Assembly (NCBI GenBank): GCA_023390115.1
Contig: JAEWDM010000010.1
Coordinates: forward strand, 1 to 64,000
DNA: 64,000 nt
Origin: Bacillota bacterium
Lineage (GTDB): Bacteria > Bacillota > Clostridia > Acetivibrionales > DSM-27016
Reading direction: 5' to 3'
Program-made: the position numbers and the translations under genes
The notes under the pieces: model-generated
Seen by the model: only the letters and a program-made list of their open reading frames with translations
Databases searched by the model: none
What the model was told of the DNA's origin: nothing
In this document: piece after piece, positions 33,525 to 42,532 of the stretch
Layout: every line of letters starts with the position of its first letter
Numbering within the stretch: position 1 is the stretch's first letter

Positions 33525-34058
33525 TTATATTTCCTTAAGCTTCTCCTGCAAATCGTTATTTTTTTCCTCTACCTTTTTTACCAGCTTTTTTTTATAATCC
33601 TTCATCTTTGCCCTTAATTCCGGGTGTAATCCCGATAGTATCTGGACCGCCAGCAATGCGGCATTTTCAGCGCCGTCTATTGCGACTGTGGCTACCGGTA
33701 TTCCCGTGGGCATTTGAACTATTGACAGCAGCGAGTCAAGTCCGTCCATTGTAGATGATTTAATTGGGATCCCTATAACAGGAAGGGTTGTAAACGCGGC
33801 TAATACTCCCGGCAAATGTGCCGCCTTTCCCGCAGCGGCGATAATGACCTCAATGCCGTTTTTTTCAGCATTTTTTGCAAATTCGGCTGCCTTGTCAGGT
33901 GTTCTGTGAGCAGAACAGACCATGGCCTGCACCTCTACTCCAAAATCCTTGAGAAGCTTTATGCAGCTTTTTAAGGTAGGGAAATCAGAGTCGCTTCCCA
34001 TAATCACAGCAACTTTTGCCGCTTCCTTCTTTTCCGAGGCTTTCGACTTTTTATCCAT
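33525..34058 (-). CDS. purE: N5-carboxyaminoimidazole ribonucleotide mutase (PurE class I)
   Basis: The 177-residue protein carries the class I PurE motifs VAVIMGSDSDFPTLK, SAHRTPDKAAEFA and AAGKAAHLPGVLAAFT. It moves the carboxyl group of N5-CAIR to make CAIR. A charged C-terminal tail (residues about 155-177) is longer than in many relatives. It heads purE-F-M-N-H-D. There is no purC or purK here, so that part of the pathway is elsewhere. A leading extension of 14 Lys-rich residues precedes the domain. Confidence 0.95.
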   Translation of the reverse strand: MDKKSKASEKKEAAKVAVIMGSDSDFPTLKSCIKLLKDFGVEVQAMVCSAHRTPDKAAEFAKNAEKNGIEVIIAAAGKAAHLPGVLAAFTTLPVIGIPIKSSTMDGLDSLLSIVQMPTGIPVATVAIDGAENAALLAVQILSGLHPELRAKMKDYKKKLVKKVEEKNNDLQEKLKEI

Positions 34059-34112
34059 TCCAACCAGCTCCTTTTGGCGCTAAAATATCAGCAATCATAT
34101 AAAATATTTATC

Positions 34113-34156
34113 AAAATGCAAAGTCCGGCTTTTTATGAAGTCGGACTTTGCATTTT
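34113..34156 (-). terminator. Terminator of the purine permease gene
   Basis: AAAATGCAAAGTCCG at 34113-34127 pairs perfectly with CGGACTTTGCATTTT at 34142-34156. The T-tract on the minus strand supports factor-independent termination. It stands between the permease gene and purE. Confidence 0.9.
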
Positions 34157-34160
34157 GCTG

Positions 34161-35516
34161 CTAGGCGTTTGCTATAAAGCTCAATATAAACAGCAGTGCA
34201 AATATATACATAAGAGGGTGTACTTCCTTATACTTGCCTCTCACTATTTTCACAAGAGAATAGAATATAAATCCAAAGGCGATTCCATCCGCAATGCTGC
34301 CTGTCAAGGGCATCATTATAACGGTAAAAAACGCCGGAAGAGCCTCCGCAAAATCCTCAAAGTTTATTTTGCTGACAGAGGACATCATGAGCACACCCAC
34401 AATCACAAGCGCCGGGGCCGTGGCATATCCGGGTACTATACCTACTATTGGGGCAATAAACAGTGACAAAATAAACATTATTGAAACCACAACGGAAGTA
34501 AGTCCGGTTTTGCCTCCCTCGGAAATTCCCGAGGCACTTTCAATATAGGTTGTAACGTTGCTTGTCCCCAGAACCGCACCTATGGAGGTGGCTGTCGCAT
34601 CTGCAAAAAGCGCCTTGTCAAGCTTCGTTTTCATACCCTTGCCCGAATATTTGAGATCTTCATCCTTAAATATTCCGGTTTTTCTGCCGGTGCCTATAAA
34701 GGTCCCCAATGTATCGAAGGTGTCCGAAAGGCTAAAAGACAGTATAAGAGCAAGAACCGTGAATATAGGAAGTGTTTTGAAAAGGCCCGCAATATCTAGC
34801 TGGAAAAAAGTAGGCATCATGGACGGTGGTGCCGAAACCGGCGAAAATCCCTGAGGTATGGGATTCAGCCCAAAAATTATCGACAGCAGCGTCACTCCGA
34901 GTATTCCAATAAGCATTGCGCCCTTAACCTTGAGCAGCATTAATACCGCGATAATTACAATTCCCGCTATAGCCAGCAGTGCAGTAGGCGAGGACAAATT
35001 TCCAAGCGCTACCAGATTGACGTCATGATCAACTATAATTCCCGCCGATTTAAAGCCTATAAACGCTATAAACAGCCCTATTCCGGTACTGATTGCATAC
35101 TGAAGGTTTAAAGGCACTGCGCTGATAAGCATTCTTCTTATCCTTGTAACAGTAATAATTATATTTATAATACCGCAGATGAATACAATAGCCAGAGCCT
35201 GCCGCCAGTCTATCTTTACTGTGCCGCCTGCAAACCCGGTCAAAACAATGGTGACAAAAAAGCTGTTCATACCCATGCCTGCAGCCTGGGCAAAGGGAAC
35301 ATTGGCAACCAGTCCCATGATTATAGTACCGATAAACGCCGAAATACATGTAGCAACAAACACGGCGCTCTGATCCATTCCCGTCAGAGTCAATATGGAT
35401 GGATTTACAAAGATAATGTAGGCCATGGTGACAAAAGTGGTCAATCCTGCAACAATCTCTGTCCTTACGCTGGTACCGTTTTCCTTAAGTTTAAAAAGCT
35501 TATCCATAGAAACCAA
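34161..35516 (-). CDS. NCS2-family purine permease (guanine/hypoxanthine type)
   Basis: The 451-residue protein has about twelve hydrophobic segments over its length. It begins LFKLKENGTSVRTEIVAGLTTFVTMAYIIFVNP, the hallmark of the PbuG/PbuO subgroup of xanthine/uracil permease-like proteins that take up guanine, hypoxanthine or adenine. GTSNVTTYIESASGISEGGKTG in the middle also matches. It precedes the pur operon and has a good promoter, with a PurBox-like inverted repeat further upstream; no purine riboswitch is evident. Substrate is inferred from the subgroup. Confidence 0.9.
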   Translation of the reverse strand: MVSMDKLFKLKENGTSVRTEIVAGLTTFVTMAYIIFVNPSILTLTGMDQSAVFVATCISAFIGTIIMGLVANVPFAQAAGMGMNSFFVTIVLTGFAGGTVKIDWRQALAIVFICGIINIIITVTRIRRMLISAVPLNLQYAISTGIGLFIAFIGFKSAGIIVDHDVNLVALGNLSSPTALLAIAGIVIIAVLMLLKVKGAMLIGILGVTLLSIIFGLNPIPQGFSPVSAPPSMMPTFFQLDIAGLFKTLPIFTVLALILSFSLSDTFDTLGTFIGTGRKTGIFKDEDLKYSGKGMKTKLDKALFADATATSIGAVLGTSNVTTYIESASGISEGGKTGLTSVVVSIMFILSLFIAPIVGIVPGYATAPALVIVGVLMMSSVSKINFEDFAEALPAFFTVIMMPLTGSIADGIAFGFIFYSLVKIVRGKYKEVHPLMYIFALLFILSFIANA

Positions 35517-35605
35517 ACCCTCCCTAAATCATAAATAATAATATGCTCTTAGCTCTTTGAAATATACCTTACGCTTGCTTTGTTGCCTTCTTTTTCACAT
35601 AAAAT

Positions 35606-35635
35606 ATAGTATCAAATTGAACTACCTTTTGTCAA
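35606..35635 (-). promoter_or_regulatory. Sigma-A promoter of the purine permease gene
   Basis: On the minus strand TTGACA at 35630-35635 and TACTAT at 35606-35611 are separated by 18 bp. The start codon lies about 90 bp downstream. Confidence 0.65.
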
Positions 35636-35648
35636 TGAAGCAACGTTA

Positions 35649-35695
35649 AAAACACGAACATTATTTGCCCTGCAGACATAAAACATTCGTGTTTT
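35649..35695 (-). promoter_or_regulatory. PurBox-like inverted repeat (or terminator) upstream of the permease promoter
   Basis: AAAACACGAA at 35649-35658 pairs with TTCGTGTTTT at 35686-35695. The half-sites contain CGAACATT and its near-inverse, similar to PurR PurBoxes (AWWWCCGAACWWT), but the spacing between them is wider than in Bacillus. A T-run on the minus strand also fits a terminator for the AEC transporter ending at 35766. I cannot choose between them. Confidence 0.4.
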
Positions 35696-35765
35696 CTCCA
35701 TGTATATTAATATATGACAGGCTTTTTAAAGCCCTGTATGCTTATAGACCGATTTAAATATCTCC

Positions 35766-36755
35766 TTATCCGAATATTCCTAAAATATAAACCATCACAG
35801 GCAATGTAACAACAGACAAAACAGTAGTAACAAACACACCCTCCGCCGCAAACTTATAATCGGATCCATACTGTGAGGTCAGTGCCGAAACGAGGGTAGC
35901 TGATGGCATGGCAAGCTGAAGTACTACTATAGCCTTAACTATTGGATTTAAAAGCGGTCCTGCAAGCGACATCACAGCACATGCCAAAACAGGAACCACA
36001 AGCATTTTCAGAAAAGACAATACAAATAAAGGATATCTTTTCAGTATGTCCGAAAAGCCGTGTATTTTTACCTCCGATAATATCAAGCCTATAAAGAGCA
36101 TGGATAAATATATGGTCGTTTTTCCAAGAGGACTAAAGGTTTCGAATAAAACGGTATATATCTCATTAACCACAGCATTTGAAGAAACATGCTGCTGAAG
36201 GTTTGTTGCAATAAAAATAATTCCCGCAGTAAAGGCAACTGTATTTCCGTTTATCAAATGCTTTATATTTTCCCTCCAGGTATTGTTCTTATGCTTATTA
36301 ACCAGATATATTCCCAGAGTCCACAGCACCGCATCGCTGGCAATGTTAAAGAAAATGGCATAAATTATGCCTTCTTCGTTATATATGGAGCCTAAAAGAG
36401 GATAAGCCATAAATATTACATTTCCAAACATTGAAAGCATCTTATAGACATTTGATGCGGCCCCTTGTATTTTAAGGACTTTGCACGCACCTACACTTAT
36501 AGCTCCCGATATGAGAATAAAAATTATACCGAACAAAAATATCCACAGTCCGTTTATTATTGTCTGCCTTGTAAAATTGTAGCCCGCCATGGTTGTAACT
36601 ATAAGTATCGGCGCAGTAAGCTTTACAACCACCCTTGAAAGTATTACCCCCGAGTTCTCAGGCAAATACTTTGTCTTGCCTGCAAAAAATCCAGTCAAGC
36701 CCAGAAGGGTCAACATAATTATCTGTCTTAAAACTATAACGTCCGTTCCCTGCAC
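35766..36755 (-). CDS. AEC-family transporter (auxin efflux carrier-like)
   Basis: The protein has about ten transmembrane segments arranged in two halves, with conserved MLTLLGLTGFFAGKTKYLPENSG at the start and ASALTSQYGSD-like residues near the end. Bacterial AEC proteins move organic anions such as malate or malonate; the substrate is unknown here. I chose GTG at 36755 because GGGGG lies seven bases upstream; an ATG at 36770 is the alternative. A 41-residue frame sits just upstream and is probably cotranscribed. Confidence 0.85.
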   Translation of the reverse strand: MQGTDVIVLRQIIMLTLLGLTGFFAGKTKYLPENSGVILSRVVVKLTAPILIVTTMAGYNFTRQTIINGLWIFLFGIIFILISGAISVGACKVLKIQGAASNVYKMLSMFGNVIFMAYPLLGSIYNEEGIIYAIFFNIASDAVLWTLGIYLVNKHKNNTWRENIKHLINGNTVAFTAGIIFIATNLQQHVSSNAVVNEIYTVLFETFSPLGKTTIYLSMLFIGLILSEVKIHGFSDILKRYPLFVLSFLKMLVVPVLACAVMSLAGPLLNPIVKAIVVLQLAMPSATLVSALTSQYGSDYKFAAEGVFVTTVLSVVTLPVMVYILGIFG

Positions 36756-36779
36756 TTTAAATTCCCCCAACTATTTTTG

Positions 36780-36905
36780 CTATTTCTTAGATACCTGAAT
36801 TTCCCATATATTTTGAGTTAATATATTACTCATATTTGCAAGCTGCTGTTCTTGCTCCGGCAACATATCAAGCATGTCTATTATTTGTTTTGCTACTGGT
36901 GTCAT
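36780..36905 (-). CDS. Small 41-residue protein with antitoxin-like N-terminus
   Basis: An ATG at 36905 preceded by AAGGAGATG opens a 41-codon frame that starts MTPVAKQIIDMLDMLPEQEQ. This segment resembles the first helices of DUF2281-type antitoxins of Firmicutes, which are about 70-90 residues long, so the gene may be shortened. It ends 24 bp before the AEC transporter start. No toxin gene is adjacent. I regard it as a likely real small gene of unknown function. Confidence 0.5.
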   Translation of the reverse strand: MTPVAKQIIDMLDMLPEQEQQLANMSNILTQNIWEIQVSKK

Positions 36906-36970
36906 ATAATCATCTCCTTTATTTATAGACATCTCCCCGAGAACCTATGTCCTTTATAATTAAAACCTGC

Positions 36971-38506
36971 TTACTCCCACTCAATAGTGGCAGGGGGCTT
37001 GCTGGTTATATCATAAACTATCCTGTTTATGTGCTTAACCTCATTGACTATCCTGTTAGACACCTTCTCTAACGTATCATAGGGTATTCTTGCCCAGTCC
37101 GCCGTCATAAAGTCGGTGGTGGTAACCGCCCTGAGCGCCAGGGTATAATCATAGGTGCGCTCATCCCCCATTACTCCCACGCTTCTCATCCCGGTCAACA
37201 CAGTAAAATACTGGTTTATTTGCCTCTCCATACCGCAGACCGCAATTTCCTCTCTGAATATGTGATCGGAATCCTGAAGTATCTCAAGCTTTTCTCTTGT
37301 CACATCACCTATTATTCTTATTGCAAGCCCAGGCCCCGGAAACGGCTGCCTCCATACCAGCTCATGGGGAATTCCAAGCTCCTCCCCAACCCTTCTTACC
37401 TCATCCTTAAACAGGCTTCTCAATGGCTCTATTATCTCCTTAAAGTCAACATGCTCGGGAAGTCCTCCCACATTATGATGGCTTTTTATAACCGCCGCAT
37501 TTCCCGCCCCGCTTTCAATGACATCAGGATATATTGTACCCTGCACAAGGAAATTCACAGCGCCTATTTTTTTTGCCTCATCCTCAAATACCCTTATGAA
37601 CTCTTCTCCTATTATTTTCCTCTTGGTCTCCGGATCCGATACTCCTTCAAGCCTTGATAAAAACCTGTCCTGTGCATTTACCCTTATAAGGTTTATATCA
37701 AATTGCTTTCTGAATATCTCCTCCACCTGATCCCCCTCATATTTTCTCAGCAGTCCGTGGTCGACAAATATACAGGTAAGCTGCTTTCCCACAGCCTTGT
37801 GAATCATGACCGCCGCTACGGATGAATCAACTCCGCCGGAAAGCGCGCACAAAACCTTTTTATTCCCTATCTTTTCCTTTATTGACCGTATGGACTCCTT
37901 TGCAAAGGAAGACATTTTCCAATCTCCCGAACAGCCGCATATGTTAAACAGAAAATTTTTCAATACATCCCTTCCCTTGGGAGTATGCTCAACCTCCGGG
38001 TGGAACTGAACGCCATAGAAGTTCCTTGCAGCATTCTCCATAGCCGCAATGGGGCAATTGCTCGAATACGCCGCGCCCTTAAAGCCCTCTGGAAGCTTGT
38101 CTACATGGTAGGTGTGGCTCATCCAGCATGTGGTATCGGGCTCAATGCCTCTAAAAAGCGAGCTTGCTTCTTCAAATTTAATGCCAATCTTTCCGTACTC
38201 CCTCTGCTCGGCTCTTTTTACGCTGCCTCCCAGCATTACACTCATAAGCTGCATACCATAGCATATCCCCAAAATGGGAATGCCAAGCTCAAATACTCCC
38301 TCGTGGCAGAAGGGCGCGTCGGCATCCAATACCGAAGCCTGACCTCCCGTGAATATTATTCCCTTGGGGTTCATGGCTTTAATTTTATCAATAGAAGTAG
38401 TACAGGGAATCACCTCACAGTATACATTAGCTTCCCTTACCCTTCTGGCTATCAGCTGGTTATATTGTGCACCAAAGTCAAGGACAAGAATCAATTCATT
38501 CTTCAA
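36971..38506 (-). CDS. guaA: GMP synthase (glutamine-hydrolysing)
   Basis: The 511-residue enzyme aminates XMP to GMP. The N-terminal glutaminase (about 1-195) has the nucleophile in GICYGMQ and the His-Glu in GVQFHPEVEHT. The ATP pyrophosphatase domain has the P-loop ALSGGVDSSVAA, and the C-terminal dimerisation domain ends with PPATIEWE, the conserved terminus. It lies upstream of the permease and AEC genes in the purine region. Confidence 0.97.
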   Translation of the reverse strand: MKNELILVLDFGAQYNQLIARRVREANVYCEVIPCTTSIDKIKAMNPKGIIFTGGQASVLDADAPFCHEGVFELGIPILGICYGMQLMSVMLGGSVKRAEQREYGKIGIKFEEASSLFRGIEPDTTCWMSHTYHVDKLPEGFKGAAYSSNCPIAAMENAARNFYGVQFHPEVEHTPKGRDVLKNFLFNICGCSGDWKMSSFAKESIRSIKEKIGNKKVLCALSGGVDSSVAAVMIHKAVGKQLTCIFVDHGLLRKYEGDQVEEIFRKQFDINLIRVNAQDRFLSRLEGVSDPETKRKIIGEEFIRVFEDEAKKIGAVNFLVQGTIYPDVIESGAGNAAVIKSHHNVGGLPEHVDFKEIIEPLRSLFKDEVRRVGEELGIPHELVWRQPFPGPGLAIRIIGDVTREKLEILQDSDHIFREEIAVCGMERQINQYFTVLTGMRSVGVMGDERTYDYTLALRAVTTTDFMTADWARIPYDTLEKVSNRIVNEVKHINRIVYDITSKPPATIEWE

Positions 38507-38579
38507 AATAACAACCCCTCATCTGCATTAATTATAATTTATTATTATATATAACTTTACAGGACAACGCAAAAATAAT

Positions 38580-39521
38580 TTAAAATTCCTTCATGCATGC
38601 TTCTCCATTGAGATAGTTGAATTTGCGTCCCTGAAACCTTCCCTCTGCCTCCATTCTTTGCTCTATAGCGCCCCTTATTTTCCACCAGCTTGTGTCCCAG
38701 CCGCAAAAAAGGCTTCTGCTCTCAGGTGCACGGCCTATAAGCCTCTGCACCACTATGGATGGATCAAGGTATTCAAGGAAGGCAATTGTTCTCTCCATAA
38801 AATCCTCCATTTCAACAGGCATAAACTCTCCTTTTAAATACATTTCTCCAAGCTCGGTGTCTTTTAAAATATACAGGGAATGGCATTTTACCTGTTTTAC
38901 CCTGAGCGCCGATATAATTCTGGCCCCTTCCGTAACATCCTCAAGGGTATCCATAGGAATATCCGTTATATAGTGAGCACATACCTCAAGGCCATAAAAA
39001 TTTATCCTGACTGCGGCATCTATGAATTCAGCAAGCAAATGACCTCTTTTAAGAAGCCTCAGAGTGTGGTAGTTGACGGTCTGAAGCCCAAGCTCGATAA
39101 CTATGTCGACCCCGCGCTCCTCCTTAAATGACTTAAGAAACTCAAGGTATTCATTTTTTATACAGTCCGGCCTTGTAGATATGTATACCGCCACAACTCC
39201 TTCCGCACAAGCCTCCTCTATAAGCTGCCGAAAGGTATTTAGGGGCAGATAGGTATTTGTGTAATTCTGAAAATAGGAAATAAACCTTTCGGCCTTATAT
39301 CCCGACTTTATATACTGTGAGTTCCTCTTAATCTGCTCGCTTATGCTCAAGGAGGAAGACAGGCTTTCAAAGCCCGCGCCCTCCCCGCCGCAAAAAATGC
39401 AGCCCCCCGTGCTGAGCCTTCCGTCCCGGTTGGGGCATGTAACAGGGATATTCAAAGGCAGCTTATACACCTTGCCGCCGTATTTGCTTTTTAAATAATC
39501 GGAAAATTTATAATACAGCAT
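38580..39521 (-). CDS. TIGR01212-type radical SAM protein
   Basis: The 313-residue protein has a radical SAM core. The cluster cysteines are in CPNRDGRLSTGGCIFCGG, the spacing seen in the YhcC/TIGR01212 group rather than the plain CxxxCxxC. Further segments are ISYFQNYTNTY, YISTRPDCI and ELGLQTVNYHTLRLLKRGH. The group is widespread in anaerobes and its reaction is unknown. It follows larC by 11 bp and may be part of the same operon. Confidence 0.88.
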   Translation of the reverse strand: MLYYKFSDYLKSKYGGKVYKLPLNIPVTCPNRDGRLSTGGCIFCGGEGAGFESLSSSLSISEQIKRNSQYIKSGYKAERFISYFQNYTNTYLPLNTFRQLIEEACAEGVVAVYISTRPDCIKNEYLEFLKSFKEERGVDIVIELGLQTVNYHTLRLLKRGHLLAEFIDAAVRINFYGLEVCAHYITDIPMDTLEDVTEGARIISALRVKQVKCHSLYILKDTELGEMYLKGEFMPVEMEDFMERTIAFLEYLDPSIVVQRLIGRAPESRSLFCGWDTSWWKIRGAIEQRMEAEGRFQGRKFNYLNGEACMKEF

Positions 39522-39532
39522 GCCGCCTTCAC

Positions 39533-40819
39533 TTAACCAAGCTTGCGAAGCACAAGCTCATATACCTCTCTGACAGGCATCCCTGTCCTTCTGGCTATAT
39601 CCCTGCAGTCCTCATATTCCGGCGCGGCCTTTTTAACATCTCCCCTATATGCCGCTTTTACCCTTACATCCCCGTACTCTGTACATACCTTTATGGTTTC
39701 CCTTTCCATAAAGCATCTTCTTACATTGCTTTTGCGTATTCCAAGGGTGGTGGTCTCCGCCAGCATTATGTCACAAAGCTTTTGCTCGTCCTCCGGCCGG
39801 GACAATACAGTAAGCATATAGGCAGGACGGTTCTTTTTCATATAAATAGGGGTGAAAAACGCATCCAGGGCTCCGTTCTCAATAAGCCTTTCTAAGGCAT
39901 AGCCCAAAATTTCGGCGCTGATATCGTCCATATTGGTTTCCAGCACCACGATCTCCTCATCGTTAGTCCCTTCCTCAGCATACAAGGTACCCATAACCAC
40001 TCTTAACGCATTGAAGCCACCGGTATCCCTCTTTCCCATTCCATAACCCACACCGTCCACCGACATGGAGGGCATCCTGCCGAAGCCCGCCGACAGGCAT
40101 TTTATTATTCCCATTCCGGTGGGAGTAACCAGCTCTGTGTTTACATTCTCGGAAACAACCGGTATATTGCTGTTTTTAAGCATTTCCATAACCGCGGGAA
40201 CAGGCACCGGAATAGTGCCGTGCTGGCATTCTATGAAGCCCCTTCCGTCATGCAGAGGCGAGGAATATACTTTTTCAACCCCCAGCATGTCCAGGCATAC
40301 GGCACATCCTACAATGTCTATAATTGAATCTACGGCTCCCACCTCGTGAAAGTGCACCTCATTGATATCCTTGTTGTGCACCCTGCCCTCCGCCGCGGCA
40401 ATTTCATAAAAAACCTTTTTGCTGAAGTCCTTTACGCTGTCCTTAAGACCGCTTGAATCTATCATTTCAGCAATGCTTTTAAGATTCCTCTCAGCATGGG
40501 AATGTCCATGGCCGCTATGGTGATGGCGGGTATCATCTTCATTGCTATGAAAATGCTCATCGCCATGAGAATGCTCATGCTTCCCATGATCATCGCCGCA
40601 GTGTGAATGCCCGTGCATATGATCCTCGATATGAACATGCACGTCTGTCCCGGCAATACCGTTTAACAGCTTTCCGGATACTGAGATACCATATCCCTGC
40701 AAATTAAGCTTGCTAAGCTCATTTTTTAAAGCCCCTTCATCTACGCCCAGATCAATCAGGGCACCAAGTGCCATGTCTCCGCTTATGCCCGAAAAACAGT
40801 CAAAATATAATACCTTCAT
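39533..40819 (-). CDS. larC: Nickel-pincer cofactor biosynthesis protein LarC
   Basis: The 428-residue protein inserts nickel into the pincer nucleotide cofactor. It begins MKVLYFDCFSGISGDMALGAL, the family signature. Residues about 60-110 are a very His-rich loop (MHGHSH, GKHEHSHGDEHFH) likely binding nickel. HFHEVGAVDSIIDIVG and NVNTELVTPTGM are also conserved. LarC is encoded by one uninterrupted frame here. It follows larB, in a cluster with larE. There is no lactate racemase gene (larA) in the window. Confidence 0.92.
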   Translation of the reverse strand: MKVLYFDCFSGISGDMALGALIDLGVDEGALKNELSKLNLQGYGISVSGKLLNGIAGTDVHVHIEDHMHGHSHCGDDHGKHEHSHGDEHFHSNEDDTRHHHSGHGHSHAERNLKSIAEMIDSSGLKDSVKDFSKKVFYEIAAAEGRVHNKDINEVHFHEVGAVDSIIDIVGCAVCLDMLGVEKVYSSPLHDGRGFIECQHGTIPVPVPAVMEMLKNSNIPVVSENVNTELVTPTGMGIIKCLSAGFGRMPSMSVDGVGYGMGKRDTGGFNALRVVMGTLYAEEGTNDEEIVVLETNMDDISAEILGYALERLIENGALDAFFTPIYMKKNRPAYMLTVLSRPEDEQKLCDIMLAETTTLGIRKSNVRRCFMERETIKVCTEYGDVRVKAAYRGDVKKAAPEYEDCRDIARRTGMPVREVYELVLRKLG

Positions 40820-40848
40820 ATACCTCTATACCTCCGCTATTGCACTAC

Positions 40849-41595
40849 CTACAGCTTATTTATCATGCTTGCCATATATCCTGCCCCAAAACCGTTGTCT
40901 ATATTTACCACAGCTATTCCGCTGGCACAGCTATTCAGCATTGTAAGGAGTGCCGAAAGGCCCCCGAAGTTTGCTCCGTAGCCCACACTCGTGGGTACCG
41001 CTATTACCGGCTTGTCCACCATTCCGCCTACTACGCTTGCAAGCGCCCCTTCCATGCCTGCAACAACCACCAGCACATTTGCCTCCATAATTACGCCTGC
41101 GCTGGCAAACAGCCTGTGTATCCCTGCAACTCCCACATCATACAGCCGGTTTACCTTGTTCCCCATAGTTTCGGCCGTAACAGCCGCCTCCTCTGCAACA
41201 GGAATATCTGATGTGCCTGCCGTTATGATGGCAATAACCTTTTCCGGCACCTGTATGCTGCGCCTTTTTACAACAACTATTCTTGCCGTTTCATAGTATA
41301 CCGCATCGGGAGTGACCTCGGAAATTCCTTCATATATCTCATTTCCCGCCCTTGTCGCCATAATATTGGTATTTGATTCCAGCATTCTGGAAACAATGGC
41401 CTTCACCTGCTCTACCGTCTTGCCCTGACAATAGATAACCTCGGGATATCCGTTTCTTATATTGCGGTGATGATCCACCTTTGCAAAGCCGATATCCTCA
41501 AAGGGCAGCTTCCTGAGCTGGGCCACGGCCTCATCAACGTTGGTCACACCGTTTTTCACATTTTCAAGCAGATGCTTCAAGCTATCAGAATCCAT
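40849..41595 (-). CDS. larB: Nickel-pincer cofactor biosynthesis protein LarB
   Basis: The 248-residue protein resembles PurE-type AIR carboxylases and carries out carboxylation and hydrolysis of nicotinic acid adenine dinucleotide in pincer cofactor synthesis. It contains VIYCQGKTVEQVKAIV, ITAGTSDIPVAEEAA, GVAGIHRLFA, VVVAGMEGALASVVGG and PTSVGYGANFGGLSALL, all conserved. I place the start at ATG 41595 with GGAGGAGAAGG upstream; the upstream gene overlaps it by 11 bp. It forms an operon with the DUF2520 gene before it and larC after it. Confidence 0.93.
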   Translation of the reverse strand: MDSDSLKHLLENVKNGVTNVDEAVAQLRKLPFEDIGFAKVDHHRNIRNGYPEVIYCQGKTVEQVKAIVSRMLESNTNIMATRAGNEIYEGISEVTPDAVYYETARIVVVKRRSIQVPEKVIAIITAGTSDIPVAEEAAVTAETMGNKVNRLYDVGVAGIHRLFASAGVIMEANVLVVVAGMEGALASVVGGMVDKPVIAVPTSVGYGANFGGLSALLTMLNSCASGIAVVNIDNGFGAGYMASMINKL

Positions 41596-42505
41596 CCTTC
41601 TCCTCCACATCACTGCACTGCATGCAGCCCTCTGTTTTCTCACTTAACAAACCGCTCATAATACGGGAGGCCTCGGAGCCTACACTTCCCCTTTTCACAG
41701 CCATGTCCAGCGTCAACTCTCCAAGCATCCTGTATATGCGGCTTATACCGGGCAGGCTTTTTTGCATTGCGTCGATATGCCCCTGCACCGTCCCCCAGTC
41801 ACCTCTCGATATAGGCCCCGTTAAGGCTCCCATGCTGCCCAAATCCTCAATATTTTTTACCGTTCTCTCTAAAAGAGGCATTAAAGCCTTTACACCTGTG
41901 ACAGAGTCTATGCCTATTTTATTGAAAATTTCTCCTGCCATCCATGAAAGAGCTACGGTATAATTGGACAATATACATGCAGCCGCATGATACAAGGGCT
42001 TATCGTTCCTGCCTATATATATCATGCTGCCTTTTAAGGCATCCACAATTTCCCCGGCGGCGCTTTTGGCCTCCATATCACCCTCATAGCCGAAATAAAT
42101 GTTGTACAGCCCCTTCCAGCCGTTCTCCCTGTCTGCAAAAGTCTGTAAGGGATGAAGCGATGCGGTATGCCCTCCCTTTAGCCTCAGCGGCTCCAGCAAT
42201 GATGAATCCACAGCTCCGCTGCAGTGAAAAAAGGCCCTGCTCTTTATATGGCTCTCATCGGTGCAATCAATAATATTTTGCACCACATCTGCAATTTGGC
42301 TGTCGGGTACGGCAATAAAAATTATATCCGAGTTTGCAACTGCATACAAAAGGCTGTTCATACACTTAATACCAAGTCTTTCACAAAGAAGCTTTGAGGA
42401 AGCATGGTTTTTAGAGTATACGGCTGCGGGAATATGCCCCTCTCTGCTCATGGCAACTGCCAGAGCAGTTCCAAGCCTTCCCGCACCAATTATTCCTGTC
42501 CTCAT
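41585..42505 (-). CDS. Rossmann-like DUF2520 domain protein
   Basis: The 306-residue protein opens with a nucleotide-binding Rossmann fold (IGAGRLGTALAVAMSREGH) and has a C-terminal DUF2520 helical domain (about 125-300) with SLHPLQTF and LMPLLERTVKNI. This combination resembles ketopantoate reductase and NADP-dependent pyrroline reductases. The substrate is unknown. Its position inside the lar cluster suggests either a link to coenzyme metabolism or simple cotranscription. It overlaps the start of larB. Confidence 0.8.
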   Translation of the reverse strand: MRTGIIGAGRLGTALAVAMSREGHIPAAVYSKNHASSKLLCERLGIKCMNSLLYAVANSDIIFIAVPDSQIADVVQNIIDCTDESHIKSRAFFHCSGAVDSSLLEPLRLKGGHTASLHPLQTFADRENGWKGLYNIYFGYEGDMEAKSAAGEIVDALKGSMIYIGRNDKPLYHAAACILSNYTVALSWMAGEIFNKIGIDSVTGVKALMPLLERTVKNIEDLGSMGALTGPISRGDWGTVQGHIDAMQKSLPGISRIYRMLGELTLDMAVKRGSVGSEASRIMSGLLSEKTEGCMQCSDVEEKDGF

Positions 42506-42532
42506 TATATAAGCCGCTCCTCCTTTAAAGCT

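Noticed and set aside
35517..35640. Purine riboswitch before the permease gene
   Set aside because: No conserved purine riboswitch core found between promoter and start codon.
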